A stretch of DNA of 64,000 nt from Blautia massiliensis (ex Durand et al. 2017) (GTDB taxonomy: Bacteria > Bacillota > Clostridia > Lachnospirales > Lachnospiraceae): NCBI RefSeq assembly GCF_001487165.1, contig NZ_LN913006.1, forward strand, positions 124,001 through 188,000, in the 5' to 3' direction. Of this stretch, positions 7,461 through 16,576 are shown in pieces. Position 1 is the stretch's first letter. Each line of letters starts with the position of its first letter. Made by a program: the position numbers and the translations under genes. The notes beneath the pieces are model-generated. The model ran no database searches and was not told the origin of the DNA. It saw only the letters and a list, made by a program, of their open reading frames with translations.

Positions 7461-10400
7461 ATGAAAGCATTACACAAAGATTTCTGGATGGAGATCCGGA
7501 AAAGTAAAGCTCGTTTTATCTCGATCTTTCTGATCGTGGCACTGGGTGTTGCATTTTTTTCCGGGATCCAGGCGTCTTCTCCGGATATGAGATATTCCGG
7601 AGATGCCTATTATGAAGCGGCAAAGCTGATGGATCTGAAGATCCAGGGAACGCTGGGACTGACGCAGCGTGATGTAAAAGCAGTATCGGACATTGACGGT
7701 GTGGAACTGGCTGAAGGCGGTTACTCTACGGATGTTATGAGTGGAGAGGACGATGCCAGGAAGGTTCTTCATCTGGAATCTATCAGCAGCAATTTTAATC
7801 TACTTACAGCAGATGAAGGAAGGATACCGGAAAAAAGCGGCGAGATTTTTCTGGACAAGCCATTTGCAAAGAATCGGGGGTATAAAATCGGGGATACCAT
7901 ATCTGTCAGTGAGGATGGAGACAGTGAGCTTCTGAAAAAAACAACCTATACAGTTGTGGGAATCGGAAGCAGCCCTCTTTATATTTCATTTAACAGAGGA
8001 AATACGACTCTTGGATCCGGTGAGGTCAGCGGCTTCGGATACATTCTTCCTGAGGATTTTGAACAGGAAGCTTTTACCCAGATCTATATTATGGTCCATG
8101 AATCCGGGGATGTGATCAGCTATACCGATGCTTACGACAATCTTATCAGGAAAATACAGAAGCGTGTGGAAGGCATCGAAAAAGAACAGTGCAGCCTGCG
8201 CTACGATGAGATCGTCGCAGAAGCCAATGAAAAACTGGATGATGCCAGAAAAGAGCTTGAGGACGGAAAGAAGGAATCCGAGGAAAAGCTTGGCGACGCG
8301 AAGAAAAAGCTGGATGATGGGAAGAAGAAGTATGAGGATGGAAAAAAAGAGTACGAAGATGGAAAACAGCAGCTCAGTGATGCAAAAAAGGAGCTGACCG
8401 ATGGAAAACAGCAGCTTGCTGACGGAAGAAAGCAGATTGAAGATGGATGGTCTCAGCTTAACAGCGCAAAACAGCAGGTGGAAGACGGTCTGTCCCAGTT
8501 AAATGCTGCCAGATCCCAGCTTGCCGACTCCGAAGCACAGATAAATGAGAAGCAGGCAGAGCTGACTGCCGGATATGAACAGCTGACTGCCGCAAAACAG
8601 CAGGTAAGTGACGGCGAGGCCCAGCTCCGGGAAGCGGAAAAAACACTGGAAAGCAAACAGGCTGAGCTTGACAGTGGAAGAGAACAGTTGGAAAAGGGAA
8701 AGAATACGATCAAAGAAACAAAGGCTGCTCTCACCGGTCAGAAAGAACAGTGTGAGGCAGGACTTGTACAGGTTTCCGAGGGCGAATCCCAGATCAGTTC
8801 CAGTGAAGAAGCCCTTTCCGGGCAGCAGGCACAGCTGGATGAACTGACCAGTCAGAAAGAGGCATTAAGCAGTCAGGCGGCGGAGCTGCAGGCGCAGTAT
8901 GATGCTGGTGCGGAAGCAGGAAAAACCGAGGAAGAGCTGGCGGAGCTTTCCACGCAGATCCAGACTTTAAATGGTCAGATCAGTGCAATGGAAGAACAGA
9001 TAAATGCCGGTCAGGCACAGATCGACGGGGCGCAGGCAGAGCTTACTGCAAAAAAATCAGAGCTGGCCCAGACAAGAGCTACCTTGGAGAGCAGCCTTGG
9101 TCAGATCAATGAGGGCTTCAGCCAGATCAAGGAACAGGAAGAGACACTTTCCCAGACAGAAGCACAGCTGAACGCAGGCCAGGAAGAACTGGATAAAGGG
9201 AAAAAAGAGCTGGAAACAAAGAAAGCTGAGCTTTCAGCGGCAAAAGAAGAAATTGCGGCAAACCAGGCAACTCTGGATGATGGCCAGAGCCAGCTGGATT
9301 CGGCCAGAGCTCAGCTCAGCTCAGGGCGGCAGCAGCTGGAGGAAAAACAGGCCCAGTTAAATGCCGGTCAGGCAGAGATCCAGGCCAACACAGAAAAGCT
9401 TACCAGCAGTCAGGCAGAACTGGATGCAAATGAACAGAAGCTCCTGGATGGTGAAAAAGAGATCCGGGAAAATGAACAGAAATTAAAAGACGCCAAAAAA
9501 GACCTGGAGGACGCCAAAAAGAAGCTTTCCGATGGAAAGAAAGAATATCAGGACGGCAAAAAAGAAGCCGATGACAAAATTGCGGAAGCCCAGCAGAAGA
9601 TCGAGGATGCCCAGAAAGAGGTGGATGATATTGAAACACCGGAGTGGATCGTCACGGACCGCAATGACCTTCCAGAATATTCGGATTTTGGTGATAACGC
9701 AGAGCGACTGAAAAACATCGGAAAGGTTTTTCCGATGATATTCTTCCTTGTAGCGGCTCTGATCAGTCTTACCACGATGACACGAATGGTGGAGGAACAG
9801 CGAACCCAGATCGGAACCATGAAAGCGCTAGGATACGGAAAAGCATCCATTGCATCCAAGTATCTCAGCTACGCATTTCTGGCTACAGTAGGTGGAAGTA
9901 TCGCAGGAGTACTTTTCGGAGAAAAGGTTCTTCCGTTTATCATTATCCAGGCGTATGGAATCATGTACTGGAATATTGGCGATCACATGCAGCTGGATTA
10001 TGAGTTACAATATGCACTGATCGCTTCCGGGGCAGCGGTGATCTGTACTATGGGCGCTACACTGTTTTCCTGCGCAAAGACCCTGGCAGAAACACCGGCA
10101 TCTCTGATGCGTCCGCCTGCACCGAAAGAAGGAAAACGGATCCTTATTGAACGGATTAGCTTTATCTGGAAGCATCTGAGCTTTTCCTGGAAATCGTCCA
10201 TGCGAAATCTTTTCCGTTATAAAAAGCGTCTTTTTATGACCATTTTCGGAATTGCAGGAAGCATGGGACTGATGCTTGTAGGATTCGGACTTTATGACTC
10301 CATTATGGATATTGCGATTCTCCAATATGACCAGATCCAGCACTATGATGCCATGGTGATCAATGATGAGGATGCCACAGACAGCCAGGAAAAGGATCTT

Positions 10401-11318
10401 CTGAAATTCCTGGACGGAAACAGCGAGATCGATCACTATACCCGTGTGCAGCTCACCAAGATGACGGCACCAAAAGAAAAGGGAAGTGTCAGTATCTATG
10501 TGTATGTTCCGGAAAATACGGAAAATTTTAAAGAGGATGTAACGTTACGTGACAGAAAGTCCCACGAGCAGTATGAGCTTACCGATGATGGAGCGGTGAT
10601 CTGTGAAAAAACGGCTTCTCTTATCGGTGTGAAAACAGGAGACGAGATTACCCTGGAGAAAGACAACAGAAAATATAAAGTAAAGATCACTGCTGTCACG
10701 GAGAACTATATGGGACATTACGTTTACATGACCCCACCCTGTTATGAAAAAACATTCGGAGAGAAACCGGAATATTCAAGTACAGTATATACTATGAAAG
10801 AGGATGCAGAGAGTGATCTGGAAACTCTTGGAAATGCAATCCTGAAATATCCGGCAGCTTTAAGTATCAGCTATACAAGCAGCACAGCAGGTCAGGTAGA
10901 GCGAATGCTGGGATCCCTCGGAGCGGTGATCTGGGTCCTGATCATTTCTGCCGGAATGCTGGCATTTGTGGTACTGTATAATCTGAACAACATCAATATC
11001 ACAGAGCGTCAGAGAGAGCTTGCAACATTGAAGGTCCTGGGATTTTATGATGGCGAAGTTTCCCAGTATGTATTCCGGGAAAATATCCTGCTGTCCTTCA
11101 TAGGGATTCTGGCAGGCGCAGTGTTCGGAATCTTCCTCCACCGTTATGTGATCACAACCGTTGAGGTAGATGCGGTGATGTTCGGAAGAAATATCAAGCC
11201 AATAAGCTTTGTCTACAGTGGGCTCATTACCTTCGGATTCTCCATGTTTGTAAATATGGTGATGCATTTTAAGCTGAAAAAGATCAATATGGTAGAGTCA
11301 CTGAAGAGCGTGGAATAA
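7461..11318 (+). CDS. FtsX/MacB-type ABC permease with very long periplasmic-type coiled coil
   Basis: A ~1285-residue permease. One membrane helix near residues 15-40 (ISIFLIVALGVAFFSGI) is followed by a MacB-like extracytoplasmic segment. A coiled coil of about 460 residues (roughly 250-710) consists of Lys/Glu/Gln-rich repeats of the DGKKEYEDGKxxL and LxxxQAELxAGxxQL type. Three FtsX helices follow, then a second MacB-like domain, and three more helices close the protein. The final FtsX block ends KKINMVESLKSVE. Such giant permeases are common in Firmicutes but their substrates are mostly unknown; the coiled coil may reach across the cell wall. The start at 7461 is chosen over 7446, which overlaps the ATPase gene. 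Confidence 0.88.
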   Translation: MKALHKDFWMEIRKSKARFISIFLIVALGVAFFSGIQASSPDMRYSGDAYYEAAKLMDLKIQGTLGLTQRDVKAVSDIDGVELAEGGYSTDVMSGEDDARKVLHLESISSNFNLLTADEGRIPEKSGEIFLDKPFAKNRGYKIGDTISVSEDGDSELLKKTTYTVVGIGSSPLYISFNRGNTTLGSGEVSGFGYILPEDFEQEAFTQIYIMVHESGDVISYTDAYDNLIRKIQKRVEGIEKEQCSLRYDEIVAEANEKLDDARKELEDGKKESEEKLGDAKKKLDDGKKKYEDGKKEYEDGKQQLSDAKKELTDGKQQLADGRKQIEDGWSQLNSAKQQVEDGLSQLNAARSQLADSEAQINEKQAELTAGYEQLTAAKQQVSDGEAQLREAEKTLESKQAELDSGREQLEKGKNTIKETKAALTGQKEQCEAGLVQVSEGESQISSSEEALSGQQAQLDELTSQKEALSSQAAELQAQYDAGAEAGKTEEELAELSTQIQTLNGQISAMEEQINAGQAQIDGAQAELTAKKSELAQTRATLESSLGQINEGFSQIKEQEETLSQTEAQLNAGQEELDKGKKELETKKAELSAAKEEIAANQATLDDGQSQLDSARAQLSSGRQQLEEKQAQLNAGQAEIQANTEKLTSSQAELDANEQKLLDGEKEIRENEQKLKDAKKDLEDAKKKLSDGKKEYQDGKKEADDKIAEAQQKIEDAQKEVDDIETPEWIVTDRNDLPEYSDFGDNAERLKNIGKVFPMIFFLVAALISLTTMTRMVEEQRTQIGTMKALGYGKASIASKYLSYAFLATVGGSIAGVLFGEKVLPFIIIQAYGIMYWNIGDHMQLDYELQYALIASGAAVICTMGATLFSCAKTLAETPASLMRPPAPKEGKRILIERISFIWKHLSFSWKSSMRNLFRYKKRLFMTIFGIAGSMGLMLVGFGLYDSIMDIAILQYDQIQHYDAMVINDEDATDSQEKDLLKFLDGNSEIDHYTRVQLTKMTAPKEKGSVSIYVYVPENTENFKEDVTLRDRKSHEQYELTDDGAVICEKTASLIGVKTGDEITLEKDNRKYKVKITAVTENYMGHYVYMTPPCYEKTFGEKPEYSSTVYTMKEDAESDLETLGNAILKYPAALSISYTSSTAGQVERMLGSLGAVIWVLIISAGMLAFVVLYNLNNINITERQRELATLKVLGFYDGEVSQYVFRENILLSFIGILAGAVFGIFLHRYVITTVEVDAVMFGRNIKPISFVYSGLITFGFSMFVNMVMHFKLKKINMVESLKSVE

Positions 11319-11335
11319 AATAATGAAATGATAAG

Positions 11336-11386
11336 ACTGCCTGCATACAGGAATTTTACATATTTCCCTGTATGCAGGCAGTTTTG
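11336..11386 (+). terminator. Intrinsic terminator after the ABC permease
   Basis: ACTGCCTGCATACAGG (11336-11351) pairs perfectly with CCTGTATGCAGGCAGT (11367-11382), a 16-bp stem ending in a short T-run. Confidence 0.85.
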
Positions 11387-11454
11387 TAATGAATATCCTG
11401 AAAGACTGGGATGACCATGATCTGCCTGAAGCTAATTTTGTAAGTATTTCACAA

Positions 11455-11482
11455 TTGAAATGTAAACGTTTTCCTATAAAAT
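11455..11482 (+). promoter_or_regulatory. Promoter with embedded cre/LacI-type operator before the LacI-family gene
   Basis: TTGAAA (11455-11460) and TAAAAT (11477-11482) are 16 bases apart. The spacer holds TGTAAACGTTTTCC (11461-11474), which matches the catabolite-responsive element consensus TGWAANCGNTNWCA at 13 of 14 positions and has the central CG of LacI-family operators. Either CcpA or the LacI-family product of the next gene could bind here and block the promoter. Confidence 0.75.
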
Positions 11483-11516
11483 GTAACCATAGAATTCTTC
11501 CGGAGGAATTTTAAAT

Positions 11517-12539
11517 ATGGCAAATATAGATATTAAATTTATCGCGAAAAAAAGCGGGTGTTCGATCGCTACAGTTTCCCGTGTTATCAACCGTTCCAAA
11601 CCAGTCAGCGAGAAGCTGCAGAAAAGAGTGGTAGATACCATCAGAAAGTACAATTATAATCCCAGCGTTCACGCACAGTATCTGGCTGGTAAGAAGTCAA
11701 AACTGTTCGGCTTTATAATGACAAACTACATTAATCAGTATCAGCTTCTGTTGTTTCGGTATCTGAATGAGTTTGCATGTAAGATGGGATATGGCTGTAT
11801 TATCCGTTATTGCAATTCAGGATTTGAGGAAAAACTGGAAGCATTAAGAGAACTGGAGATCAGAGGAATCGAAGTCTGCTTTAGCCTTTTTCTGCTCTCA
11901 CGGGAAGAGGAAGCGTATATAAAAGAACATTTTAGGATTAAAGTCTGTCATATGCAGTCACCGGAAATGCGTTTGAATATCATGGAAAAAAATGAAAGCT
12001 CTGTCTATGAGACCATATGCTATCTTGCCCAGCTTGGCCACAGAAGGATAGGGGGCATCTTTTGCATTGACGAAATGGACGACAGCTTCCTTATTGCAAG
12101 GAAACGGGGATTTTTAAGAGCTGTAAAGCAGATGCAGCTGGATCAAGAAGAGTCCCTGATCGGTCAGATCCATGGAGACTATGAAAAAAGCAGTCTGATT
12201 TCTGTGATAGAGAAGATATTTGTACCTCAGAAGCTGCCAACGGCATTGTTTTGTTTTAGCGATGAAGTTGCGATAGAGGTAATGTCCTGGATCATGAAGC
12301 ATGGTTACAGAATTCCGGAGGACGTATCTGTAGTTTCGTTTGACGGTATTCCGTTTTCGGAACGCATAACGCCCTCACTGTCTACGATCAGTCAGCCGGT
12401 AGAATATCAGGCAAAAAGTATCATAAACGGCATGCTGTATCTACAGGATGGAGTCGAGAGACCATGTGATGAAAAGGAAAATGAATATCTGCTGCAGATC
12501 CGTGACAGTGTGGGGATTCCTGGTCATTATGAAAAATAG
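11517..12539 (+). CDS. LacI-family transcriptional regulator
   Basis: A 340-residue regulator with the N-terminal LacI helix-turn-helix (FIAKKSGCSIATVSRVINRS), hinge helix (YNPSVHAQYLAGKKSKLFG) and a periplasmic-binding-protein-like effector domain ending in VSVVSFDGIPFSERITPSLSTISQP. It heads an operon with a solute-binding lipoprotein, two permeases and a creatininase-family protein, and its stop overlaps the next gene's ribosome-binding site. It probably senses the imported sugar or a derivative and controls its own operon through the operator in the promoter spacer. GGAGGAA precedes the ATG by eight bases. The actual effector cannot be read from sequence. Confidence 0.92.
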   Translation: MANIDIKFIAKKSGCSIATVSRVINRSKPVSEKLQKRVVDTIRKYNYNPSVHAQYLAGKKSKLFGFIMTNYINQYQLLLFRYLNEFACKMGYGCIIRYCNSGFEEKLEALRELEIRGIEVCFSLFLLSREEEAYIKEHFRIKVCHMQSPEMRLNIMEKNESSVYETICYLAQLGHRRIGGIFCIDEMDDSFLIARKRGFLRAVKQMQLDQEESLIGQIHGDYEKSSLISVIEKIFVPQKLPTALFCFSDEVAIEVMSWIMKHGYRIPEDVSVVSFDGIPFSERITPSLSTISQPVEYQAKSIINGMLYLQDGVERPCDEKENEYLLQIRDSVGIPGHYEK

Positions 12540-12549
12540 GAGGAAAAAT

Positions 12550-13959
12550 ATGAAAGCGAAAAAATTAATTGCCGCTGGTATTGCGGCATCAATGTCACTG
12601 CTGACTCTTGCAGGATGCGGAACAGCCGGAAATACTGGCAATTCCGGAGGAGACACCGCCAAAGAAGATACCGTCAAGGAAGATACAGCCAAAAAAGATA
12701 CAGACGAAGAAGATACAGGCTCTGTATATTTCCTGAATTTTAAATCTGAGCTTTCCGCTGAATGGGAAGAAGTAGCAGGAAGCTTTACAAAAGAAACCGG
12801 AATCAATATGAAAGTAGTTACGGCAGGAAGCGGAACCTATGAGCAGACATTAAAATCCGAGCTTTCCAAAAAAGAAATGCCGACACTTTTCAATGTTAAC
12901 GGACCGATCGGCTATCAGACCTGGAAAGATTACTGTGCTGATCTGAAGGATTCCCAGATTTATGAATGGCTGACTGACAAAGATATGGCGATCACAGACG
13001 GAGATGGCGTATATGCTATACCGTATGCGGTAGAAGGATATGGAATCATCTACAATGATGCAATTATGAAGAAGTATTTTGCACTTCCGGATAAAGCCGT
13101 TGATATTTCAGATACAAAAGAGATCAAAAATTTCGACACACTTAAAACTGTAGTAGAGGATATGACAAAGCATAAAGATGATCTTGGAATCCAGGGAGTT
13201 TTCGGATCTACTTCATTTGCTCCTGGAGAAGACTGGCGCTGGCAGACACATCTTATGAATCTTCCGATCTACTATGAGTATAAAGATGATGACGTAGATA
13301 ATCTGGATGAGATCAAATTTACATACAATAAGAATTTCAAAAATATTTTTGATCTTTATCTGAACAATTCATGTACAGAGCCAACTATGGTCGGTGCTAA
13401 AAATGTTGAGGAATCCATGGCAGAATTTGCAATGGGCGATGTGGCTATGATCCAGAATGGAAACTGGGGATGGGCAATGATCTATGACCTGGATGGAAAC
13501 GTAGTCAAAGAGGATGATATTAAGTTCCTTCCAATCTACACAGGAGTAGAGGGAGAAGAAAAACAGGGACTCTGTGTTGGAACAGAAAACTATATCTGTG
13601 TAAACAGCAAGGCTAATGAAGCTGACCAGAAAGCTTCTCAGAAGTTCCTTGAGTGGCTGTTCAACAGTGACAGCGGAAAAGCATACTGTAATGGAATCCT
13701 TGGAATGATTCCTCCGTTTACCACATTTGGAGAGGATGAAAGACCGGATAACCCGCTTGTACAGGATATGCTGACTTATATGAACGATGATTCTTTATAC
13801 ACGGTCAACTGGGATTTTGCAACATTCCCGAGCCAGGAATTTAAAAACCAGCTTGGAAGCTATCTTCTTGAGTATGCACAGGGAAGTATGGAATGGGATG
13901 ATGTAGTGAAGAAGACAATCGACTGCTGGGCATCGGAGAAAGCTCTGATCGCACAATAG
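12550..13959 (+). CDS. ABC transporter substrate-binding lipoprotein, sugar type
   Basis: A 469-residue protein with a lipoprotein signal peptide (lipobox LTLAGC, Cys ~24) and a family 1 extracellular solute-binding domain (VYFLNFKSELSAEWEEVAGSF, EMPTLFNVNGPIGYQTWKDY, IPYAVEGYGIIYND). Mature protein starts with an acidic linker built of DTxKED units. It should deliver a carbohydrate-like ligand to the MalF/MalG-type permeases encoded next. The start at 12550 is preceded by AGGAGG that overlaps the stop of the regulator gene. An upstream in-frame ATG at 12448 would bury the signal peptide and is rejected. The ligand is not predictable. Confidence 0.92.
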   Translation: MKAKKLIAAGIAASMSLLTLAGCGTAGNTGNSGGDTAKEDTVKEDTAKKDTDEEDTGSVYFLNFKSELSAEWEEVAGSFTKETGINMKVVTAGSGTYEQTLKSELSKKEMPTLFNVNGPIGYQTWKDYCADLKDSQIYEWLTDKDMAITDGDGVYAIPYAVEGYGIIYNDAIMKKYFALPDKAVDISDTKEIKNFDTLKTVVEDMTKHKDDLGIQGVFGSTSFAPGEDWRWQTHLMNLPIYYEYKDDDVDNLDEIKFTYNKNFKNIFDLYLNNSCTEPTMVGAKNVEESMAEFAMGDVAMIQNGNWGWAMIYDLDGNVVKEDDIKFLPIYTGVEGEEKQGLCVGTENYICVNSKANEADQKASQKFLEWLFNSDSGKAYCNGILGMIPPFTTFGEDERPDNPLVQDMLTYMNDDSLYTVNWDFATFPSQEFKNQLGSYLLEYAQGSMEWDDVVKKTIDCWASEKALIAQ

Positions 13960-13967
13960 TAGAAGAG

Positions 13968-13999
13968 CATGGGCAGAGACAGAAATGTTTCTGCCCTGT
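13968..13999 (+). promoter_or_regulatory. Intercistronic hairpin between binding protein and permease genes
   Basis: GGGCAGA (13971-13977) pairs with TCTGCCC (13990-13996), extended by CA/TG pairs. No T-run follows. Such hairpins typically protect the 3' end of the abundant binding-protein message while letting part of transcription reach the permease genes. Confidence 0.55.
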
Positions 14000-14025
14000 G
14001 TAATAAAAGAGAGGGTTTGTAAAAG

Positions 14026-14868
14026 ATGGAAAAAGCTTTTAAAAAGAGATTTGTGATATTGGTACTGCCAACACTGATCGCATTTACAGTTGCATTTATT
14101 ATTCCATTTATACTGGGAATTTATCTTTCATTTACTAAATTTACGACTGTGGCAGATGCACAGTGGGTTGGACTGAGCAATTATATAGTTGCATTCCAGG
14201 ATAAGGATTTCCTGGCTTCTCTCTGGTTTACCGTTAAATTTGTGCTTGTAAATCTTGTGACTATCAATCTGATCGCTTTTGCACTGGCCTATGTGCTGTC
14301 GAGAAAGCTCCGTGGAACAAATATTTTTCGAACAGTTATATTTATGCCAAATCTCCTGGGCGGAATCGTACTTGGTTATATCTGGCAGCTGATCATCAAT
14401 GGTGTTCTTGCTTTTTTCAAAACAACGCTTACTGTGAAGGCCTCATACGGATTCTGGGGAATGGTGATCGCCATGAACTGGCAGATGATCGGATATATGA
14501 TGGTTATTTACATTGCGGCTATCCAGAATATTTCAGAGGATGTAAAGGAAGCGGCTCTTATCGATGGAGTAAACCGGAGACAGATGGTTACAAAGATCAT
14601 CCTGCCTCTGATCATGCCTGCAATTACGATCTGTCTGTTTATGACAACGACAAATGCATTTAAAATGTTCGACTTAAACCTTGCTCTGACAGCAGGACTT
14701 CCGGGAAAATCAACTTCGCTGGTTGCACTGGACATCTATAATTCATTCTACAACAGGATGGGATATGAGGGAATAGGACAGGCAAAAGCGGTGCTGTTCT
14801 TGCTGATCGTAGCTGCAATCTCAGTAACGCAGCTTGTTGTCACACGGCGTAAGGAGGTTGAAAGCTGA
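14026..14868 (+). CDS. ABC sugar permease, MalF type
   Basis: A 280-residue inner-membrane permease with six hydrophobic segments and the coupling-loop EAA motif EDVKEAALIDGVNRRQMVTKIILPLIMPA near residue 180. It forms the channel with the next gene product. AGAGAGGG precedes the ATG. Its TGA stop overlaps the next start (ATGA), indicating coupled translation. Confidence 0.92.
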   Translation: MEKAFKKRFVILVLPTLIAFTVAFIIPFILGIYLSFTKFTTVADAQWVGLSNYIVAFQDKDFLASLWFTVKFVLVNLVTINLIAFALAYVLSRKLRGTNIFRTVIFMPNLLGGIVLGYIWQLIINGVLAFFKTTLTVKASYGFWGMVIAMNWQMIGYMMVIYIAAIQNISEDVKEAALIDGVNRRQMVTKIILPLIMPAITICLFMTTTNAFKMFDLNLALTAGLPGKSTSLVALDIYNSFYNRMGYEGIGQAKAVLFLLIVAAISVTQLVVTRRKEVES

Positions 14869-15698
14869 TGAAAAACAAGAAAAGCGAAATAGCAATGATC
14901 GTAATTCTTACAGTGATCTCGGTTTTATTTATTGCCCCGATCATTATTGTATTTATGAATTCCTTTAAGAGCAAGCTGTATATCAACAGTACACCGTTTG
15001 CACTTCCTAATGCTGACTCCTTTGTAAAAATGGCGAATTATGGAGAGGGTCTGATCAAGACTGGTTTTATACAGGCATTTTTTATTACTTTATTTATAAC
15101 TGTAGCATCTGTGGTCCTTATTGTTCTGCTGACTTCGATGACAGCATGGTATCTGGTACGTGTAAAAAGTCATTTTACAAAGGTACTGTATTATCTGTTC
15201 GCTTTTGCAATGATCGTACCGTTCCAGATGGTTATGTTTACTCTTGTTAAAGTGTCAAATATGTTTAAGCTGGACAATCTGATCGGCATTGTGTTTATCT
15301 ATGTAGGATTTGGCGCCGGCTTGTCAGTGTTTATGTTTACAGGTTTTATCAAATCAATCCCGGTTTCTTTGGAAGAAGCGGCAATGATCGATGGTTGTTC
15401 TATTATGAAAATCTACTTTAATGTCGTGCTTCCTGTGATACGTCCTACCGTCATGACAGTTGCGATCCTGAATGCCATGTGGATCTGGAACGACTATCTG
15501 CTTCCATATCTTGTAATTGGCTCTGAATACAAAACGATCTCTGTAGCGATCCAGTATCTTAGAGGAGGATATGGCTCTATCGATCTGGGACTTATGATGG
15601 CTATGCTGGTGTTGGCGATCATACCAATCGTTATTTTCTATATGGTCTGCCAGAAATGGATCATACAGGGAGTAATTGCCGGAGCGGTAAAAGGATAA
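14868..15698 (+). CDS. ABC sugar permease, MalG type
   Basis: A 276-residue partner permease with a signal-anchor-like first helix, an extracytoplasmic stretch, and the EAA loop SLEEAAMIDGCSIMKIYFNVVLPVIRP. No ATPase gene is in the operon, so the importer probably uses a shared MsiK/MsmX-type ATPase encoded elsewhere, as is usual for Firmicute sugar ABC importers of this class (established pattern; not shown here). Confidence 0.92.
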   Translation: MKNKKSEIAMIVILTVISVLFIAPIIIVFMNSFKSKLYINSTPFALPNADSFVKMANYGEGLIKTGFIQAFFITLFITVASVVLIVLLTSMTAWYLVRVKSHFTKVLYYLFAFAMIVPFQMVMFTLVKVSNMFKLDNLIGIVFIYVGFGAGLSVFMFTGFIKSIPVSLEEAAMIDGCSIMKIYFNVVLPVIRPTVMTVAILNAMWIWNDYLLPYLVIGSEYKTISVAIQYLRGGYGSIDLGLMMAMLVLAIIPIVIFYMVCQKWIIQGVIAGAVKG

Positions 15699-15711
15699 GG
15701 AGGAGACGAGC

Positions 15712-16455
15712 ATGAAAAAAGTATTATACGAGGAATTACTTCCGGAAGAATGTGTACAGAGGATAAAGGAGATGCCGGTTGCCTATCTGCCACTTGGCAC
15801 ACTGGAATGGCATGGTCCGCATATGCCTCTTGGAGCTGACGGGATCCAGTCAAAAGAACTGTTTGTCCGGGTGGCAGAAAAGGTCGGTGGTGTAGTGCTT
15901 CCGATGCTGTTCATGGGACCTGACCGTTTATTTGATGATCGGGGAACTGTATTTTATGGAATGGATATCAATACAGAGGGCGCACTGAATACTTATTGTG
16001 CCCAGCAGATGAAGGGCAGTGCTTACTGGATGGAAAAGGGACTGTTTCAGGATCTGTTGCGCAGTATTTTTGCACAGCTTTCCAGAGCAGGAGTCCGCAT
16101 CGTTGTGGGACATGGACACGGTCCGTCAACAAATGCATTTCAGGAAATGAAGGAAGAGGCAGAAGAAAAATACGGACTGTGCATTATGACAGCATGGACC
16201 TATGCGGATGATGAGAGACTGAAATATCAGAATGATCATGCCGGAGCAAATGAGACATCTATTGTAATGGCTGTTCGGCCGGAACTGGTTGACTTTGGAC
16301 AGGTAAAAGAAGATGAGAGTAATCTGATCGGTATTGCAGGACGTCATCCGGTCCGAGAATCATCGGAAGCATTCGGAAATGAAATTCTGGAATATACAAT
16401 GAAAACACTGATCGCAGGCATTGAGAAGGAGTACAAAACAATAAAAGAAAGATAG
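15712..16455 (+). CDS. Creatininase-family amidohydrolase
   Basis: A 247-residue protein of the creatininase/MftE fold. Metal-binding motifs are LPLGTLEWHGPHMPLGADG (Glu, His and Asp ligands, residues ~25-45) and VVGHGHGPSTNAF (His, ~120). The family hydrolyses cyclic amides or performs related metal-dependent chemistry. It is the last gene of the LacI-regulated importer operon, 13 bases after the MalG-type permease and behind GGAGGA, so it presumably acts on the imported compound or a breakdown product. Creatinine itself is unlikely as the substrate given the sugar-type importer; that is inference. Confidence 0.85.
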   Translation: MKKVLYEELLPEECVQRIKEMPVAYLPLGTLEWHGPHMPLGADGIQSKELFVRVAEKVGGVVLPMLFMGPDRLFDDRGTVFYGMDINTEGALNTYCAQQMKGSAYWMEKGLFQDLLRSIFAQLSRAGVRIVVGHGHGPSTNAFQEMKEEAEEKYGLCIMTAWTYADDERLKYQNDHAGANETSIVMAVRPELVDFGQVKEDESNLIGIAGRHPVRESSEAFGNEILEYTMKTLIAGIEKEYKTIKER

Positions 16456-16462
16456 ATAAAAA

Positions 16463-16509
16463 AATATCTCCATTGGAAAAAATAACCGGTGGAGATATTC
16501 TTTTTTATT
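16463..16509 (+). terminator. Intrinsic terminator of the LacI-regulated operon
   Basis: AATATCTCCA (16463-16472) pairs with TGGAGATATT (16490-16499), followed by a T-rich run. Confidence 0.85.
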
Positions 16510-16541
16510 TTGATTTTTAGTTTTGAAATAAGGCCTCTGTC

Positions 16542-16570
16542 TTGACAAAAAAAGAAAATTTCATTATAGT
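16542..16570 (+). promoter_or_regulatory. Sigma-A promoter of valS
   Basis: TTGACA (16542-16547), 17 bases, TATAGT (16565-16570): an almost consensus promoter feeding the T-box leader. Confidence 0.85.
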
Positions 16571-16576
16571 AGGAAC

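Noticed and set aside
7461..9650. The coiled-coil repeats as a DNA repeat array or CRISPR-like element
   Set aside because: The similarity is at the protein level with variable codons; there are no fixed-length identical repeats or spacers.
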